Origin: Lacticaseibacillus kribbianus
GTDB taxonomy: Bacteria; Bacillota; Bacilli; Lactobacillales; Lactobacillaceae
NCBI RefSeq assembly: GCF_020180945.1
Contig: NZ_JAIPUL010000001.1
Coordinates: 992,001 to 1,056,000, forward strand
Direction: 5' to 3'
Length of the DNA: 64,000 nucleotides
Made by a program: the position numbers and the translations under genes. The first letter of the stretch is position 1. Each line of letters begins with the position of its first letter. Below the pieces are notes generated by a model. That model did no database searches and was not told where the DNA came from. It saw nothing but the letters and a program-made list of their open reading frames with translations. Positions 53,253 through 63,089 of this stretch are shown piece after piece.

Positions 53253-54152
53253 ATGATGAAGAAAACTGGATTGTTCACGACCTTAGCACTACTGTTCGTC
53301 CTGGCGGGCTGCGGGAGCCAAAGCGCCCAGGGAGACGCCAAGAAGACGAGCTCGAGCAGCACCGACGCCGCGCCGACCAAGATTGTGGCGGTGGGCTCCA
53401 CCGCCCTGCAGCCGCTGGTTGAGGCCGCGGCGCAGAACTACCAGCAGGCAACCCCTGGCGCCGACATCACTGTTCAGGGCGGCGGCTCCGGCGCCGGCCT
53501 CAGCCAGGTGGCAAGCGGTGCCGTGACCATCGGCAACTCCGACATTTTTGCCCAGGAGAAGGACGGCGTCGACGCCAACGCCCTGGTCGATCACCAGGTC
53601 GCCGTGGTCGGCATCGCCCCGGTGGTGCACCCGGACACCGGCGTGACCAACCTGAGCCACAAGCAGCTGGTCGACATCTTCACCGGCAAGGTCAAAAACT
53701 GGAAGCAGGTCGGCGGCAAGGACGAGGCCATCGTGGTGATCAACCGCGCCCAGGGCTCCGGCACCCGCGCCACCTTCGAGGCACTCGGCCTGAAGACCAC
53801 CAAGGTGATCACCGCCCAGGAGCAGGACTCCAGCGGCACCGTGATGAAGATGGTCAAGCAGACCCCGGGCGCCATCTCCTACCTCGCCTTCTCCGCCATC
53901 CAGTCCGGCGTGACTCCGGTCGCCCTGGACAACGTGAAGCCAACCGATGAGAACGTCACCACCAACAAGTGGAGCATCTGGGCGTACGAGCACATGTACA
54001 CCAAGGGCTCCCCTAAGGCCGACGTCGCCAAGTTCATCAACTACATCCAATCGGCCAAGGTGCAAGACACCCTGGTGAAGAAGATGGGTTACATCCGCAT
54101 CACCGCGATGAAGGTCGCCCGCACCCACGACGGCAAGATCGAAGACAAGTAA
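53253..54152 (+). CDS. pstS: Phosphate ABC transporter substrate-binding lipoprotein (PstS-like)
   Basis: A 299-residue lipoprotein: the signal peptide ends in the lipobox LAGC (Cys20), followed by a Ser/Lys linker and a periplasmic-type phosphate-binding fold. Ligand contacts are seen in VGSTALQPL, QGGGSGAGLSQVASG and RAQGSGTRATFE. It would capture phosphate outside the membrane. Start ATG 53253 or 53256, both just after GGGGGAAAG. No pstC, pstA, pstB or phoU follows; a terminator-like hairpin closes the unit, so the permease must be encoded elsewhere. Confidence 0.92.
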   Translation: MMKKTGLFTTLALLFVLAGCGSQSAQGDAKKTSSSSTDAAPTKIVAVGSTALQPLVEAAAQNYQQATPGADITVQGGGSGAGLSQVASGAVTIGNSDIFAQEKDGVDANALVDHQVAVVGIAPVVHPDTGVTNLSHKQLVDIFTGKVKNWKQVGGKDEAIVVINRAQGSGTRATFEALGLKTTKVITAQEQDSSGTVMKMVKQTPGAISYLAFSAIQSGVTPVALDNVKPTDENVTTNKWSIWAYEHMYTKGSPKADVAKFINYIQSAKVQDTLVKKMGYIRITAMKVARTHDGKIEDK

Positions 54153-54195
54153 CGACACCGAATGCTGGGCCATAAGTCGCACTTAGCCCAGAGTA

Positions 54196-54251
54196 CAAGG
54201 CGGCCACCGCGTGTTTCCCGAACTTAGGAAACGCGTGGTGGCCGCCTTGTG
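54196..54251 (+). terminator. Long hairpin after pstS
   Basis: ACAAGGCGGCCACC and GGTGGCCGCCTTGT, with inner CGTGTTTCC/GGAAACGCG, form a stem of over 20 bp. There is no T run, so termination is likely but not certain. Confidence 0.65.
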
Positions 54252-54347
54252 CGCGTGGGCGTTGACATATGGCCCGCGACTGTGATGCAACTTTCGTGTT
54301 CAATTCGGGCTGGCCGATCTCTGGCCAACCCTTTTCTTGCGTCTCCC

Positions 54348-54854
54348 CTACCGAATCGCCCAGCGGGCAAGCTCTTGGTACGGGTCACAGGCAATCAGCA
54401 CCAGCCTTGGTTCGACCAGCGTCAGCGGCGTGAACCGCGCCGTCAGCCAGATGAGCGCGGCGTTCAGGTTGGCCGGGCCCAAGTGTGAGGCCAGGGCGAC
54501 GTGAGGCTGCCACCCATCAGGCGCGTAACGCGATGTCGGCGCTGCGTCGCCCAGCGCGTTGGCCAGCCGGTTCGCCGCAACTAGGCCCGGGGTCCACAGC
54601 GGCGCCGCGTACACTACCGCAGGGATGAACGCCCCGAGACTGGCCAGCCGCACCGGCCCGACCGCAAACTGACCCACCGCAGCCGCGATGCGCGCCTGCA
54701 CCGCCGCCCCGCCTGCGGCGCTGAAGGCGGCCAGCGTCAGGTGCGGCGGCACCCCCGCGGGCTGTCCAATCAGCTGCCCGATCCCGGCGCGCCAGGCGAC
54801 CAGGGTCTGGGCCGCGTGGTCTTCGAACTGTAGAATCAGGGCGAATTCGGTCAT
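54348..54854 (-). CDS. 2'-5' RNA ligase (2H phosphoesterase) family protein
   Basis: A 168-residue 2H-superfamily protein. The two HxT/S-type motifs are PPHLTLAAF near residue 33 and QPHVALASH near residue 118; the second has Ala-Leu-Ala in place of the usual HxTL, so the pair is slightly relaxed. Related proteins act on 2',3'-cyclic phosphates or 2'-5' linkages in RNA. Start 54854 has CGGAGG upstream. It lies 49 bases downstream of the cold-shock gene. Confidence 0.72.
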   Translation of the reverse strand: MTEFALILQFEDHAAQTLVAWRAGIGQLIGQPAGVPPHLTLAAFSAAGGAAVQARIAAAVGQFAVGPVRLASLGAFIPAVVYAAPLWTPGLVAANRLANALGDAAPTSRYAPDGWQPHVALASHLGPANLNAALIWLTARFTPLTLVEPRLVLIACDPYQELARWAIR

Positions 54855-54903
54855 TGAGTCCTCCGATGGCAAACGGCCACCGCGTGTGCGATGACCGTTC
54901 GGC

Positions 54904-55104
54904 TTAATCCTTGACTTGAACGTTGGCTGCCTGCGGACCGCGCGGGCCCTCGACAATCACAAAGTCCACGGTGTCGCCGGGGTGCAGCGTCTTGTAGCCC
55001 CCGCCGAGAATGGCGGAGAAGTGGACGAACACATCCGGCTGGTTCTCGACTTTGATGAAGCCGAACCCCTTGTCCTCGTTAAAGTTTTTCACGCGTCCCT
55101 GCAT
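54904..55104 (-). CDS. Cold shock protein, CspA family
   Basis: A 66-residue OB-fold protein that binds single-stranded nucleic acids. RNP1 KGFGFI (12-17) and RNP2 VFVHF (25-29) are intact, and the sequence [20 protein letters not shown] is typical. The start lies one base from the ileS stop, so it probably follows ileS on the same mRNA. An AACGGTCA/TGGCCGTT hairpin (about 54871-54900) follows it without a T run. Confidence 0.96.
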   Translation of the reverse strand: MQGRVKNFNEDKGFGFIKVENQPDVFVHFSAILGGGYKTLHPGDTVDFVIVEGPRGPQAANVQVKD

Positions 55105-55105
55105 G

Positions 55106-57892
55106 TTACGCCTCGAATCCTTCGGCCACTGCCTCCGGGAAGTTGGCGGTCACGATCTTGGCGCAGCGTGCGCAAAGCGTCGGGAAGTGCGGGTCCTGGC
55201 CCACCGTCTCGGTGGTCATTCGGCAGCGCGCGCAGACCTCGCCCTTGGCGTGCTCGACCAAGACGGCCACGTCGTCGAAGGTGACGGCGTCTTCCGGCAC
55301 CGCGGCCCCAACAGGCGCCACGGTGAAGGCGCTGGTGATCAGAAGCTGCATCACGTTGGCGTCCAGACCGGTCAGCAGGTCGCGCACGGCCTGGTTCGGG
55401 TAGACCGTCACGCTGGCCTCCAGCGACTTGCCGATGACCTTGGCGTCGCGGGCGGTTTCAAGCGCCTTTTGCACGTTGGTCCGGAAGGCCATGAAGCCGC
55501 GCCACTGGGCAACCAGCGCGTCCGCGCCGGCGATTGTCTGGGCCTTTGGCATCTCGCTTAAGGCCGCGTACTGCTCCGGCTGGTTCAGGTACGGCCAGAT
55601 TTCCTCGGCGGTGTGCGGCAGAATCGGGGTCAGCAGCTTGGTCAGGGCCAGCAGCGCCTGGAACATCACCGTCTGCATCCGGCGGCGCGGCAGCGAGTCC
55701 TCGCCCTCGATGTAGACGACATCCTTGGCGAAGTCGAGGTAAAAGGCGGACAGGTCGTTGACCAAAAAGCTCGAGATGGTCTTGTCGACGGTCGCGAAGT
55801 CGTACTGGTCGTAGGCCGCCAAGACCTGCTCAATCACCTGGTTGAGGCGCACGGTCAGGTACTGATCGACGCTGCCAAGGTTCTCGTAGGCCACGGTGTT
55901 TGCCGCCGGGTCGAAGTCGCTGGTGTTGGCGATCATGAAGCGCAGCGTGTTTCTGATCTTGCGGTAGGCGTCGCTGGCCTGCGCGAAGTTGTCCATCGAC
56001 ACGCGCACGTCGGAGCTTGAGTCGACCGTGGCGACCCACAGGCGGATGATCTCGGCGCCGTACTGCTTCTCCACCGTGTCCGGCACGATGGTGTTGCCCA
56101 GGCTCTTGCTCATCTTGCGGCCCTCGGCGTCGAGGGTGAAGCCCTGAGACAGCACCTGCTTGTAAGGCGCGATGCCGTTGGCGGCGACGCTGGTGATCAG
56201 ACTCGAGTTGAACCAGCCGCGGTACTGGTCGGATCCTTCAAGGTACAGGTCGGCCGGGTAGGTCAGCTCGGGCCGCGCCTCGCAGACGCCCGCCCAGCTG
56301 GAGCCGGAGTCGAACCAGACGTCCATGATGTCGGTTTCCTTGGTGAATTCACCGTGTGGGGAGTGGGCGTTGGTGTAGCCCTCCGGCAGCAGGTCCTTGG
56401 CCTCGCGCTGGGACCAGACGATCGAGCCGTACTGGCCGAACAGGTCGGCGACGTGGTCGATGGTGGCCTTTTCCAGGATCGGGGTGCCGTCCTCGGCGTA
56501 GAAAATCGGCAGCGGCACGCCCCACGCGCGCTGGCGGGAAATCACCCAGTCGCCGCGGTCCTTGATCATGTTGTGCAGGCGCGTCTTGCCCCAGGCCGGC
56601 GAGAAGCTGGCCTGGTCGATGGCGCCGAGAATCTGGTCGCGGATCGCGTCGATGGAGGCGAACCACTGGGTCGTGGCGCGGAAGATCACCGGCTTCTTGG
56701 TGCGCCAGTCGTGCGGGTAGCTGTGGGTGAAAAAGTCCAGCTTCAGCAGGCTGCCGTTGGCCTTCAGGGCCTCGGTCACCATCGGGTTGGCCTTGTCGTA
56801 GAACACCCCGGTGAAGCCCGGTGCGTCCTCGGTCATGAAGCCCTTCTCGTCGACGACGGACAGCACCGGCAGGTCGTACTTGATGCCGCACTTGTAGTCG
56901 TCTTCACCATGCCCAGGCGCGGTGTGCACCAGGCCGGTCCCGGCGTCAAGCGTCACGTGGTCACCCAGCACCACCAGGCTGGTGCGATCGTACAGCGGGT
57001 GCTGGCCGGTCATGTACTCCAGCTGCGTGCCCTTGAGCGTCTGCAGCACGGTGACGTCCTGCCAGCCAAGCGTCGCCTGAATCTTGGTCAACAGCTCGCT
57101 GGCCACGACGTACTTCTTGCCGTCGGCGTTCACCTGCACGTACTCGAAGCGTGGGTTGACCGCAATCCCCTCGTTGGCCGGAATGGTCCAAGGGGTCGTG
57201 GTCCAGATGATGAAGCTGGTGTCCGAGTCCAGCAGGCCCTTGCCGTCCACCACCTTGAAGGCGACGAACATCGACGGGGACTTGACGTCGTGGTACTCGA
57301 TTTCAGCCTCGGCCAAAGTCGACTCGGACGACCAGGACCAGTAGACGGGCTTCAGGCCGTTGTAGATGTAGCCCTTCTCGGCCATTTTGCCGAAAACGCG
57401 AATCTCCTGTTCCTCAAACTCCGGCTGCAGCGTGATGTACGGGTGATCCCAATCGCCCAGCACGCCGAGGCGCTTGAAGTCGGTGCGCTGCTTGTCAATC
57501 TCTTTCATCGCGAACTGGCGGCACAGCTCGCGGTACTCGGCCCAAGACATCTCCTTGCGGTGGACGCCCTTCTTGGCCAGCTGCTGCTCGATCGGCAGAC
57601 CGTGCGTATCCCAGCCGGGCACGTATGGCGCGCGGAAGCCGTTCATCGACTTGTAGCGCACGATGATGTCCTTGGAGACCTTGTTCAGGGCGTGGCCCAT
57701 GTGGATGTTGCCGTTGGCGAACGGGGGCCCGTCGTGCAGCACGAAGGTCGGCTTGCCCTCGTTGAGCTTTTGGCGCAGCTCGTACAGCCCATTTTCCTCC
57801 CATGCCGCCTGCATCTGCGGCTCCTTGGTCGGCAGACCGGCGCGCATCTTGAAGTCGGTTTTGCCCAGATTCAACGTGTCTTTGACTTTCAT
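55106..57892 (-). CDS. ileS: Isoleucyl-tRNA synthetase
   Basis: A 928-residue class Ia synthetase. The HIGH motif is HMGH (64-67), KMSKS is in [11 protein letters not shown], the editing (CP1) domain lies between with [13 protein letters not shown], and the C-terminal zinc site has CARCRMTTE and LCARCAK. Length is standard for bacteria. Start 57892 ([14 protein letters not shown]) has AGGAGG upstream. The leader is an Ile-specific T-box, so expression rises when uncharged tRNA-Ile accumulates. Confidence 0.98.
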   Translation of the reverse strand: MKVKDTLNLGKTDFKMRAGLPTKEPQMQAAWEENGLYELRQKLNEGKPTFVLHDGPPFANGNIHMGHALNKVSKDIIVRYKSMNGFRAPYVPGWDTHGLPIEQQLAKKGVHRKEMSWAEYRELCRQFAMKEIDKQRTDFKRLGVLGDWDHPYITLQPEFEEQEIRVFGKMAEKGYIYNGLKPVYWSWSSESTLAEAEIEYHDVKSPSMFVAFKVVDGKGLLDSDTSFIIWTTTPWTIPANEGIAVNPRFEYVQVNADGKKYVVASELLTKIQATLGWQDVTVLQTLKGTQLEYMTGQHPLYDRTSLVVLGDHVTLDAGTGLVHTAPGHGEDDYKCGIKYDLPVLSVVDEKGFMTEDAPGFTGVFYDKANPMVTEALKANGSLLKLDFFTHSYPHDWRTKKPVIFRATTQWFASIDAIRDQILGAIDQASFSPAWGKTRLHNMIKDRGDWVISRQRAWGVPLPIFYAEDGTPILEKATIDHVADLFGQYGSIVWSQREAKDLLPEGYTNAHSPHGEFTKETDIMDVWFDSGSSWAGVCEARPELTYPADLYLEGSDQYRGWFNSSLITSVAANGIAPYKQVLSQGFTLDAEGRKMSKSLGNTIVPDTVEKQYGAEIIRLWVATVDSSSDVRVSMDNFAQASDAYRKIRNTLRFMIANTSDFDPAANTVAYENLGSVDQYLTVRLNQVIEQVLAAYDQYDFATVDKTISSFLVNDLSAFYLDFAKDVVYIEGEDSLPRRRMQTVMFQALLALTKLLTPILPHTAEEIWPYLNQPEQYAALSEMPKAQTIAGADALVAQWRGFMAFRTNVQKALETARDAKVIGKSLEASVTVYPNQAVRDLLTGLDANVMQLLITSAFTVAPVGAAVPEDAVTFDDVAVLVEHAKGEVCARCRMTTETVGQDPHFPTLCARCAKIVTANFPEAVAEGFEA

Positions 57893-57918
57893 CTTATCCT
57901 CCTGTGGTGTGGCGGCAC

Positions 57919-58128
57919 AAAAAAAGATTCTCTCCGAATAGGACGAGAATCTCGTGGTACCACCTAGGTTCGGGCCGCAAAGCGACCCCTCAGCGCCCGA
58001 TAACGGTGGTGACCGGCGCGGCCTACTTATCGACCGCACGACTGCGAACTGATACCAAGGCGTGCTTGTGGCTCGGGCTTCCACCGTCCCCGATTCGCTG
58101 TCCACTCACCGCGCCTTGGCGCGTGTTC
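57919..58128 (-). ncRNA. T-box riboswitch, isoleucine specific
   Basis: On the minus strand a long Stem I region contains GGTGAGTGGACAGCG and, in the specifier loop, CCTTGGT-ATC-AGTTCGC with specifier ATC (58053-58051) for isoleucine. Downstream is the T-box AGGTGGTACCACG (57965-57953), then the terminator stem GATTCTCGTCC/GGAGAGAATC with TTTTTTT (57952-57919). Uncharged tRNA-Ile should favour the antiterminator. Only about ten bases separate it from the divIVA stop. Confidence 0.95.
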
Positions 58129-58137
58129 TGACGTGAC

Positions 58138-58824
58138 TTACTCAGCGTCCGGCGTGTCCGCGTCCGTCTCCTGCTCCGCCGGCGCGTCGTCGGTTGGGAA
58201 CACGATCTCGGTGTACTTGGTCTCACCGTCGCTGTCTTCACTTGCCTCTGAGTTTACCGAAGGCTGTGGGGTGTTGTCAAGGGGGGCCGGGGTGTTGGCC
58301 GGATCAAGGTACTCGGCGGCCTCGGTGGAGCTTGCGAGCAGCTCCTTCCACTCCGGGCTCTTGACGACCTCCAGCTGGCTTTCAAGCATCACCTGCAGGC
58401 GCTGGCGGAAGACGCGGGTCTGGCGCTTGAGGTCCTCGGTCTGCACCGTGATCACCTTGGCCTTGTCCGTGGCATCGCCGAGGATGTGGTTGGCCTTGTC
58501 GGTCGCGTCCGTCAGCAGGTTTTGCGCGTTCTTTTCGGCCTGCTGCGTGATCAGCTCGGCCTCCTGGTCGGCGTTTTTCTTGACCTTGTCGGCGGCCTCC
58601 TGGGCCACGATGATCGACTGGTTCAGGGCGTCCTTGAGGTCGGTGAAGTACTTGATCTTGTCTTGCGTCTCCGCCAGGCTCTTTTCGAGCTCCTCGTTGT
58701 GCTTGATGGCCGCGGCGTAGTCCTTGATGATCTGCGCCAGAAAATCGTTGACCTCATCCTTGTCGTAGCCGCGCATCCGGCTGGCGAATTCCTTGTTGTG
58801 AATGTCTAATGGGCTCAGCGCCAT
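58138..58824 (-). CDS. divIVA: Cell division/polarity protein DivIVA
   Basis: A 228-residue coiled-coil protein that marks curved membrane at septum and poles. The N-terminal lipid-binding domain reads SPLDIHNKEFASRMRGYDKDEVNDFL, followed by two coiled-coil blocks (about 30-165) and an acidic, low-complexity tail (PSVNSEASEDSDGE). GGGGAG precedes the start. It is the last division gene of the dcw group and lies next to ileS, as in many Bacilli. Confidence 0.96.
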   Translation of the reverse strand: MALSPLDIHNKEFASRMRGYDKDEVNDFLAQIIKDYAAAIKHNEELEKSLAETQDKIKYFTDLKDALNQSIIVAQEAADKVKKNADQEAELITQQAEKNAQNLLTDATDKANHILGDATDKAKVITVQTEDLKRQTRVFRQRLQVMLESQLEVVKSPEWKELLASSTEAAEYLDPANTPAPLDNTPQPSVNSEASEDSDGETKYTEIVFPTDDAPAEQETDADTPDAE

Positions 58825-58839
58825 TGTTTTCTCCCCCTA

Positions 58840-59619
58840 CTATTTGTGAATGATCTCGACGTCGACGTGCTGCTTGCCCTTCTTGGTCAGGCCCAGCAGC
58901 GCGCGCACCCGCACCCGGCCGAAGCCGCGCACCGACACGATGTCCTCCAAGCCGACGGCGGCGTCCGGCGCGGTGGTCTCCGCGAAGTTCAGCCGCACCT
59001 TCTCCGTGTCGACCAGGTGCTTGGCGCGCGCCCGCGACAGGTTGAAGGCGTGGCCGACCAGGCTGTCCAGACGCAGACTGGTCATGGTCAGGCTTGCGGC
59101 CTCCCAGTCCACCTCCGGCACCACCAGGGCGTCCAGGTCGATCGGCACCAGCCGCACCGCAATCTTACCGATGCGCGTGATGTTGCTCTCGACCCAGTCC
59201 GCCATGCTGGCGGTGGTCAGAAGCTGCCAGTGGCCGCCGGCGGCCAGGATGTCGCCGAACTGCTCGCGAGCGATGCCCGCGTTGGCGATGGTGCCCAGCA
59301 CCTGGCTGTGGTGAAGCTCCGCGAACTTCTCCGGGTACTTGATTTCAAAGGCGGCAAGCTCGTAGTCCGAATCCGTCGGCACGAAGTAGTCCGGCGCAAT
59401 CAGTCCACGCACCCGCTCCGCGGCGTGAATGCCGCCAAATAGGTGCAGCCGCACCGCGTCGTTTTGACCGATCAGGGTCTGTGCGATGTAGGCCTGGCGC
59501 GGATCCAGAAAATCGGTCAGGACCGGTCGATACTCCGTGGCCGCGGTTTCAATCTGGTCCAGGAAGGCGGCGATGAACGGCGCCTCATCCTTTCTGAAGT
59601 GCTGATACACGTCGGCCAT
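58840..59619 (-). CDS. ylmH: YlmH family S4-domain RNA-binding protein
   Basis: A 259-residue protein with an N-terminal YlmH domain (HLFGGIHAAERVRGLIAPDYF) and a C-terminal S4 RNA-binding domain (LRLDSLVGHAFNLSRARAKHLVDTEKVRLNFA). It belongs to the sepF-ylmG-ylmH-divIVA block; Bacillus YlmH takes part in ribosome rescue of stalled chains. ATG 59619 shares its A with the TGA stop of yggT, so translation is coupled. Confidence 0.93.
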   Translation of the reverse strand: MADVYQHFRKDEAPFIAAFLDQIETAATEYRPVLTDFLDPRQAYIAQTLIGQNDAVRLHLFGGIHAAERVRGLIAPDYFVPTDSDYELAAFEIKYPEKFAELHHSQVLGTIANAGIAREQFGDILAAGGHWQLLTTASMADWVESNITRIGKIAVRLVPIDLDALVVPEVDWEAASLTMTSLRLDSLVGHAFNLSRARAKHLVDTEKVRLNFAETTAPDAAVGLEDIVSVRGFGRVRVRALLGLTKKGKQHVDVEIIHK

Positions 59620-59891
59620 CAGCCCGTCACCAGCGCGGAAAAAATCCAAAACAGGACGCGCTGGCCGAGGCCGAGCGCGAAGAAGGCCAGAAGCGGCGAG
59701 AAGTCCAGCCCCGCGAAGGTCGGCAGGAAGCTGAACAGCCGCAAAAACGGCTCGCAGATGCGGGCCAAAAAGCGCCCGAGCGCCGACTCGCGCGCGCCCG
59801 GGAACCAGGACATCAGCACGTACACGACCAGCGCAAGCATGTAGGCCTCGAGCACGGTGCTCAGGACCTGGTAAAGCCGATAGAGAATCAT
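59619..59891 (-). CDS. YggT/YlmG family membrane protein
   Basis: A 90-residue integral membrane protein with two hydrophobic regions (about 5-27 and 62-86) and the family motif WFPGARESALGRFLARICEPFL between them. It is implicated in division or membrane organisation by its constant place between sepF and ylmH. ATG 59891 is chosen, seven bases after AGGAGG; GTG 59897 overlaps the ribosome site. Confidence 0.92.
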   Translation of the reverse strand: MILYRLYQVLSTVLEAYMLALVVYVLMSWFPGARESALGRFLARICEPFLRLFSFLPTFAGLDFSPLLAFFALGLGQRVLFWIFSALVTG

Positions 59892-59903
59892 GCCCACACC
59901 TCC

Positions 59904-60386
59904 TTAGGGGGTTGCGAGGTCGAAGTCGGCGTCCTGGCCGACGGTGTCGGCCAGGCTGCCGTCAATCTGGAAGTTGGCCGGCGTGACCAGAAAGATCATC
60001 TGGCCGATCCGCTTGATCTCGCCGTTGATGGCGAACACGGTGCCGGTCAGGAAATCGACGATGCGCGTGGCATCCTCCGGCGTGATGCGATCGAAGTTCA
60101 CGACCACCGCCTTGTTGTTCAGCAGGTGGGTGCCGATCTCCTTGGCGTCCGAGTAGATGCGCGGCTCGTAGACCACGATCTTGGCTGCCTTGCTGGTCGG
60201 CTCGTTCATTGCCACGACCTTGTTGCCGCGAAACGGTGCCGTGGCCGGACGCGCCGGCTGGGTGCCGGCGGCTACCGGTGCCTGGGGCCGCTCCGTGCTG
60301 GCCGCCTTGGGGGCGACCTCCTCGGTATCCTCGGGGTCCAGGGCGAAGAACTGATTGAATTTGGTGGAAATTTTTTCAAAGGCCAT
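59904..60386 (-). CDS. sepF: Cell division protein SepF
   Basis: A 160-residue SepF, a membrane-bound FtsZ partner that organises the ring. The N-terminal amphipathic helix MAFEKISTKFNQFFAL is followed by an acidic/Pro-rich linker and the C-terminal domain (IVVYEPRIYSDAKEIGTHLL, VVVNFDRITPEDATRIVDFLTG). GGAGG precedes ATG 60386. It directly follows ftsZ. Confidence 0.95.
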   Translation of the reverse strand: MAFEKISTKFNQFFALDPEDTEEVAPKAASTERPQAPVAAGTQPARPATAPFRGNKVVAMNEPTSKAAKIVVYEPRIYSDAKEIGTHLLNNKAVVVNFDRITPEDATRIVDFLTGTVFAINGEIKRIGQMIFLVTPANFQIDGSLADTVGQDADFDLATP

Positions 60387-60408
60387 CGCCTTCACCTCCG
60401 TTCAATAA

Positions 60409-61623
60409 TTACTGGCGGCGGAACCGGAAGAACGGCGGCTGCTGATCGTCGCCCTTGTCCCCGTCGGTCGCCTGCGGCTGGCTTTCGAAGATGTCAAAAT
60501 CCTTCTTCTCCGCCTTGTCCAAGTTGGCGTCGGTCGGCGCCGGGCGCTGGCTCGGCTCGCGGCGCAGGTCCCAGTTGCCGAACGGATCGTCCGCTGGCTT
60601 GGCGGCAGGCTTGGCCGCCGGGGCCGGACGGGAGGCCGTGCGCGCACCGCGGCCCGCCTCAACGGCGGCCTCGTCGATGCCCGTGGCAATCACGGTGACC
60701 ACGACCTCGTCGCCGAGCTCCTCGTTGATCGAGGTCCCGAAGATGATGTTGACGTCGTTGGTCGCGGCCTGCGCCACGATTTCGGACGCGTCCTGGGCCT
60801 CAAACAAGGAGAGGTCCGGACCGCCGGTGATGTTCAGCAGCACCTGCTTGGCGCCGTCGATGGAGACCTCCAGCAGTGGGCTGGAGATCGCCTTCTTGGT
60901 CGCCTCGATGGTGCGGTTCTCGCCGGTGGCGGAGCCGATGCCCATCAGCGCGCTGCCCTGGTTGGCCATGACGGTCTTGACGTCGGCGAAGTCCAGGTTG
61001 ACGTAGCCGGGGCTGGTGATCAGGTCGGAAATCCCCTGAACCCCTTGGCGCAGCACGTTGTCGGCGGCGTGGAAGGCCTCGAGCATCGGGGTCTTCTTGT
61101 CGACGATCTCGAGCAGGCGGTTGTTGGCGATGATCACCAGTGTGTCCACGACGTCTTTGAGCTGGGAGATGCCTTCGCTGGCGTTCTTGGCGCGGCGTGG
61201 GCCCTCGAAGGTGAACGGCCGGGTGACCACGCCGACGGTGAGCGCGCCCAGGTCCTTGGCAATCTTGGCGACCACCGGGGCGGCCCCGGTGCCGGTGCCG
61301 CCGCCCATGCCGCAGGTGACGAAGATCATGTCGGCGCCTTCAAGCGCCTGCTGGATGGCCTCCTCGGACTCCTCGGCGGCTTTTTGGCCGATGTCGGCGG
61401 TGGCGCCGGCACCCAGGCCGCGGGTGAGCTTCGGACCGATCTGAATCTTGGTTTCGGCGTTGGAGTTGGCCAGGGCCTGAACGTCGGTGTTGGCGGCGAT
61501 AAACTCCACGCCCTTGACGTCCTCGGCAATCATGCGGTTGACCGCGTTGCCGCCGGCGCCGCCGACCCCGATGACCTTGATCACTGCCCCGGTGTCGTTT
61601 TGTGCATCAAGTGAGAATTCCAT
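60409..61623 (-). CDS. ftsZ: Cell division GTPase FtsZ
   Basis: A 404-residue tubulin homologue that builds the Z-ring. GTP-binding motifs are [14 protein letters not shown] near the N-terminus and the tubulin signature [10 protein letters not shown] (about 105-114); [11 protein letters not shown] marks the T7 region. A variable linker rich in Ala/Pro precedes the conserved C-terminal peptide (PPFFRFRRQ), which is basic and shorter than the usual C-terminal tail. It lies between ftsA and sepF with short gaps. Confidence 0.98.
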   Translation of the reverse strand: MEFSLDAQNDTGAVIKVIGVGGAGGNAVNRMIAEDVKGVEFIAANTDVQALANSNAETKIQIGPKLTRGLGAGATADIGQKAAEESEEAIQQALEGADMIFVTCGMGGGTGTGAAPVVAKIAKDLGALTVGVVTRPFTFEGPRRAKNASEGISQLKDVVDTLVIIANNRLLEIVDKKTPMLEAFHAADNVLRQGVQGISDLITSPGYVNLDFADVKTVMANQGSALMGIGSATGENRTIEATKKAISSPLLEVSIDGAKQVLLNITGGPDLSLFEAQDASEIVAQAATNDVNIIFGTSINEELGDEVVVTVIATGIDEAAVEAGRGARTASRPAPAAKPAAKPADDPFGNWDLRREPSQRPAPTDANLDKAEKKDFDIFESQPQATDGDKGDDQQPPFFRFRRQ

Positions 61624-61650
61624 TGTCGTTCCTCCTAGGAAAATTCTTTA

Positions 61651-62958
61651 TTATTCGAAGAAATTGCCGAAGAAGCGACGCAGTGCAGAAGGCTTCTTCT
61701 CTTTGGGCTCGGGTGCTTGCGGTTGCGGTGCCGCCTGGCTTGTCGCCGTGGCGGTGGTCTGGGTGGCCGCGGCCACCGGTGTCGGCAGGACCGCGGCGAC
61801 CAGAATGTCGATGTCCGTCATCTTGGCCGCGGCGGTGATCAGGCCCAGCGCCTGGGTGAACGCCGGGTGGCGCAGCCCCATCTCGTCGGGCATGAAGCGT
61901 TTCACCGCCAGGGCCTGATCGCGGCCCTGGCTCAGGACGTCCTGGGCCAAGGCCTCGATGCCGGGCAGCGCGGTGGTGCCGCCGGTGATGACCACCCCGC
62001 CCGGCAGGTCCAGCGCCTTGGCCTGAGTCAACGCGCTGTGGAGCCGGTCAAAAATCTGGGTCATCCGCGCCTCGATGATCTCGGCGAGGTATTTCTCGGA
62101 GATCATCGCGGGCTCGGTCTTGCCGACCACGGTGACCGGGAAGCGGTTGCCCTCGGCGGCCGCCAGCGAGTCGGCGGTGCCGTAGTCGCGCTTGAGCTTC
62201 TCGGCATCCTTGAAGTCGGTGTTCAGCACCTGGGAGATGTCCTTGGTGACGTACTCCCCGCCTTCCGGATCGACCGCGGTGAACTTCAGCTTGTGGTCGT
62301 GAATCACCGCCGCGGTGGTTTGGCCGCCGCCGATGTCGATCAAAACGGTGCCGAAGTCCTGCTCGCCGTCGCTCAAGGCGACCTGCGCGGCCGCCAGCGG
62401 CGCGACGACCATGCAGCGGATGGTCAGGCCGGCCTTTTCGATCGCCTTTTTCGTGTTATGTAGGACCGTCTTGGGCACCGTGAACAGCAGACCGTGCATC
62501 TCCAGGCGCACCCCGACCATGTTGCGGGGGTCCTTGATGCCGTCGAAGCCGTCGACGATGAACTCGTCCGGTGTGAGCGAGAGGATCTCGCGCTCCGGTG
62601 GCAGGTTGCGGACCAAGGCCGCCGCGGCCACCGCGCGCACATCCGCGTCCTGAATCTCCTTGGACTGATCGCCGACCGCGATCATGCCGGTGACCGGCTC
62701 GATCTGCAGCGCGTTGGCCGGGACCCCGGCCACGACCTCGGAGATCTTAATCGACGCCTTCTCCTCCGCCTGGGCCACGGCCCCCTGGATGGCGCCCGCC
62801 ACCTTGTCGATGTCGACGATCACGCCGCGGGACAAGCCCTCGGAACGCTGGCTGCCGACCCCAATCACGTTGAGGGACCCCTGCACAGACTCGGCCACGA
62901 TGACCTTGATCGACGTTGTCCCGATGTCAAGACCGACGTATAAGTCGCGATTTCCCAT
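61651..62958 (-). CDS. ftsA: Cell division protein FtsA
   Basis: A 435-residue actin-like protein tethering FtsZ to the membrane. The phosphate loop YVGLDIGTTSIKVIVAE, the SHS2/1C region with TPDEFIVDGFDGIKDP, VLIDIGGGQTTAA and VVITGGTTALPGIEAL are all present. A Pro/Ala/Thr linker leads to the C-terminal amphipathic helix (SALRRFFGNFFE) that binds the membrane. GGAGG precedes the start. The 131-base gap upstream is AT-rich and could hold a promoter, but no clear -35/-10 pair is seen. Confidence 0.97.
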   Translation of the reverse strand: MGNRDLYVGLDIGTTSIKVIVAESVQGSLNVIGVGSQRSEGLSRGVIVDIDKVAGAIQGAVAQAEEKASIKISEVVAGVPANALQIEPVTGMIAVGDQSKEIQDADVRAVAAAALVRNLPPEREILSLTPDEFIVDGFDGIKDPRNMVGVRLEMHGLLFTVPKTVLHNTKKAIEKAGLTIRCMVVAPLAAAQVALSDGEQDFGTVLIDIGGGQTTAAVIHDHKLKFTAVDPEGGEYVTKDISQVLNTDFKDAEKLKRDYGTADSLAAAEGNRFPVTVVGKTEPAMISEKYLAEIIEARMTQIFDRLHSALTQAKALDLPGGVVITGGTTALPGIEALAQDVLSQGRDQALAVKRFMPDEMGLRHPAFTQALGLITAAAKMTDIDILVAAVLPTPVAAATQTTATATSQAAPQPQAPEPKEKKPSALRRFFGNFFE

Positions 62959-63089
62959 GTCGACCGAACCTCCTTTACCAATCGTTATTGTTCTATGATA
63001 AATATGACTAGTCCAAGTTTACCACAGGGGCGGTTAGTTCGTACCCCGTCAATTCAGCAAACCCAATGAAAAATTGAATATTCTGCCGT

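Noticed and set aside
57893-58105. N-terminal extension of IleRS by 71 codons
   Set aside because: This is the T-box leader; the ribosome site and family N-terminus are at 57892.
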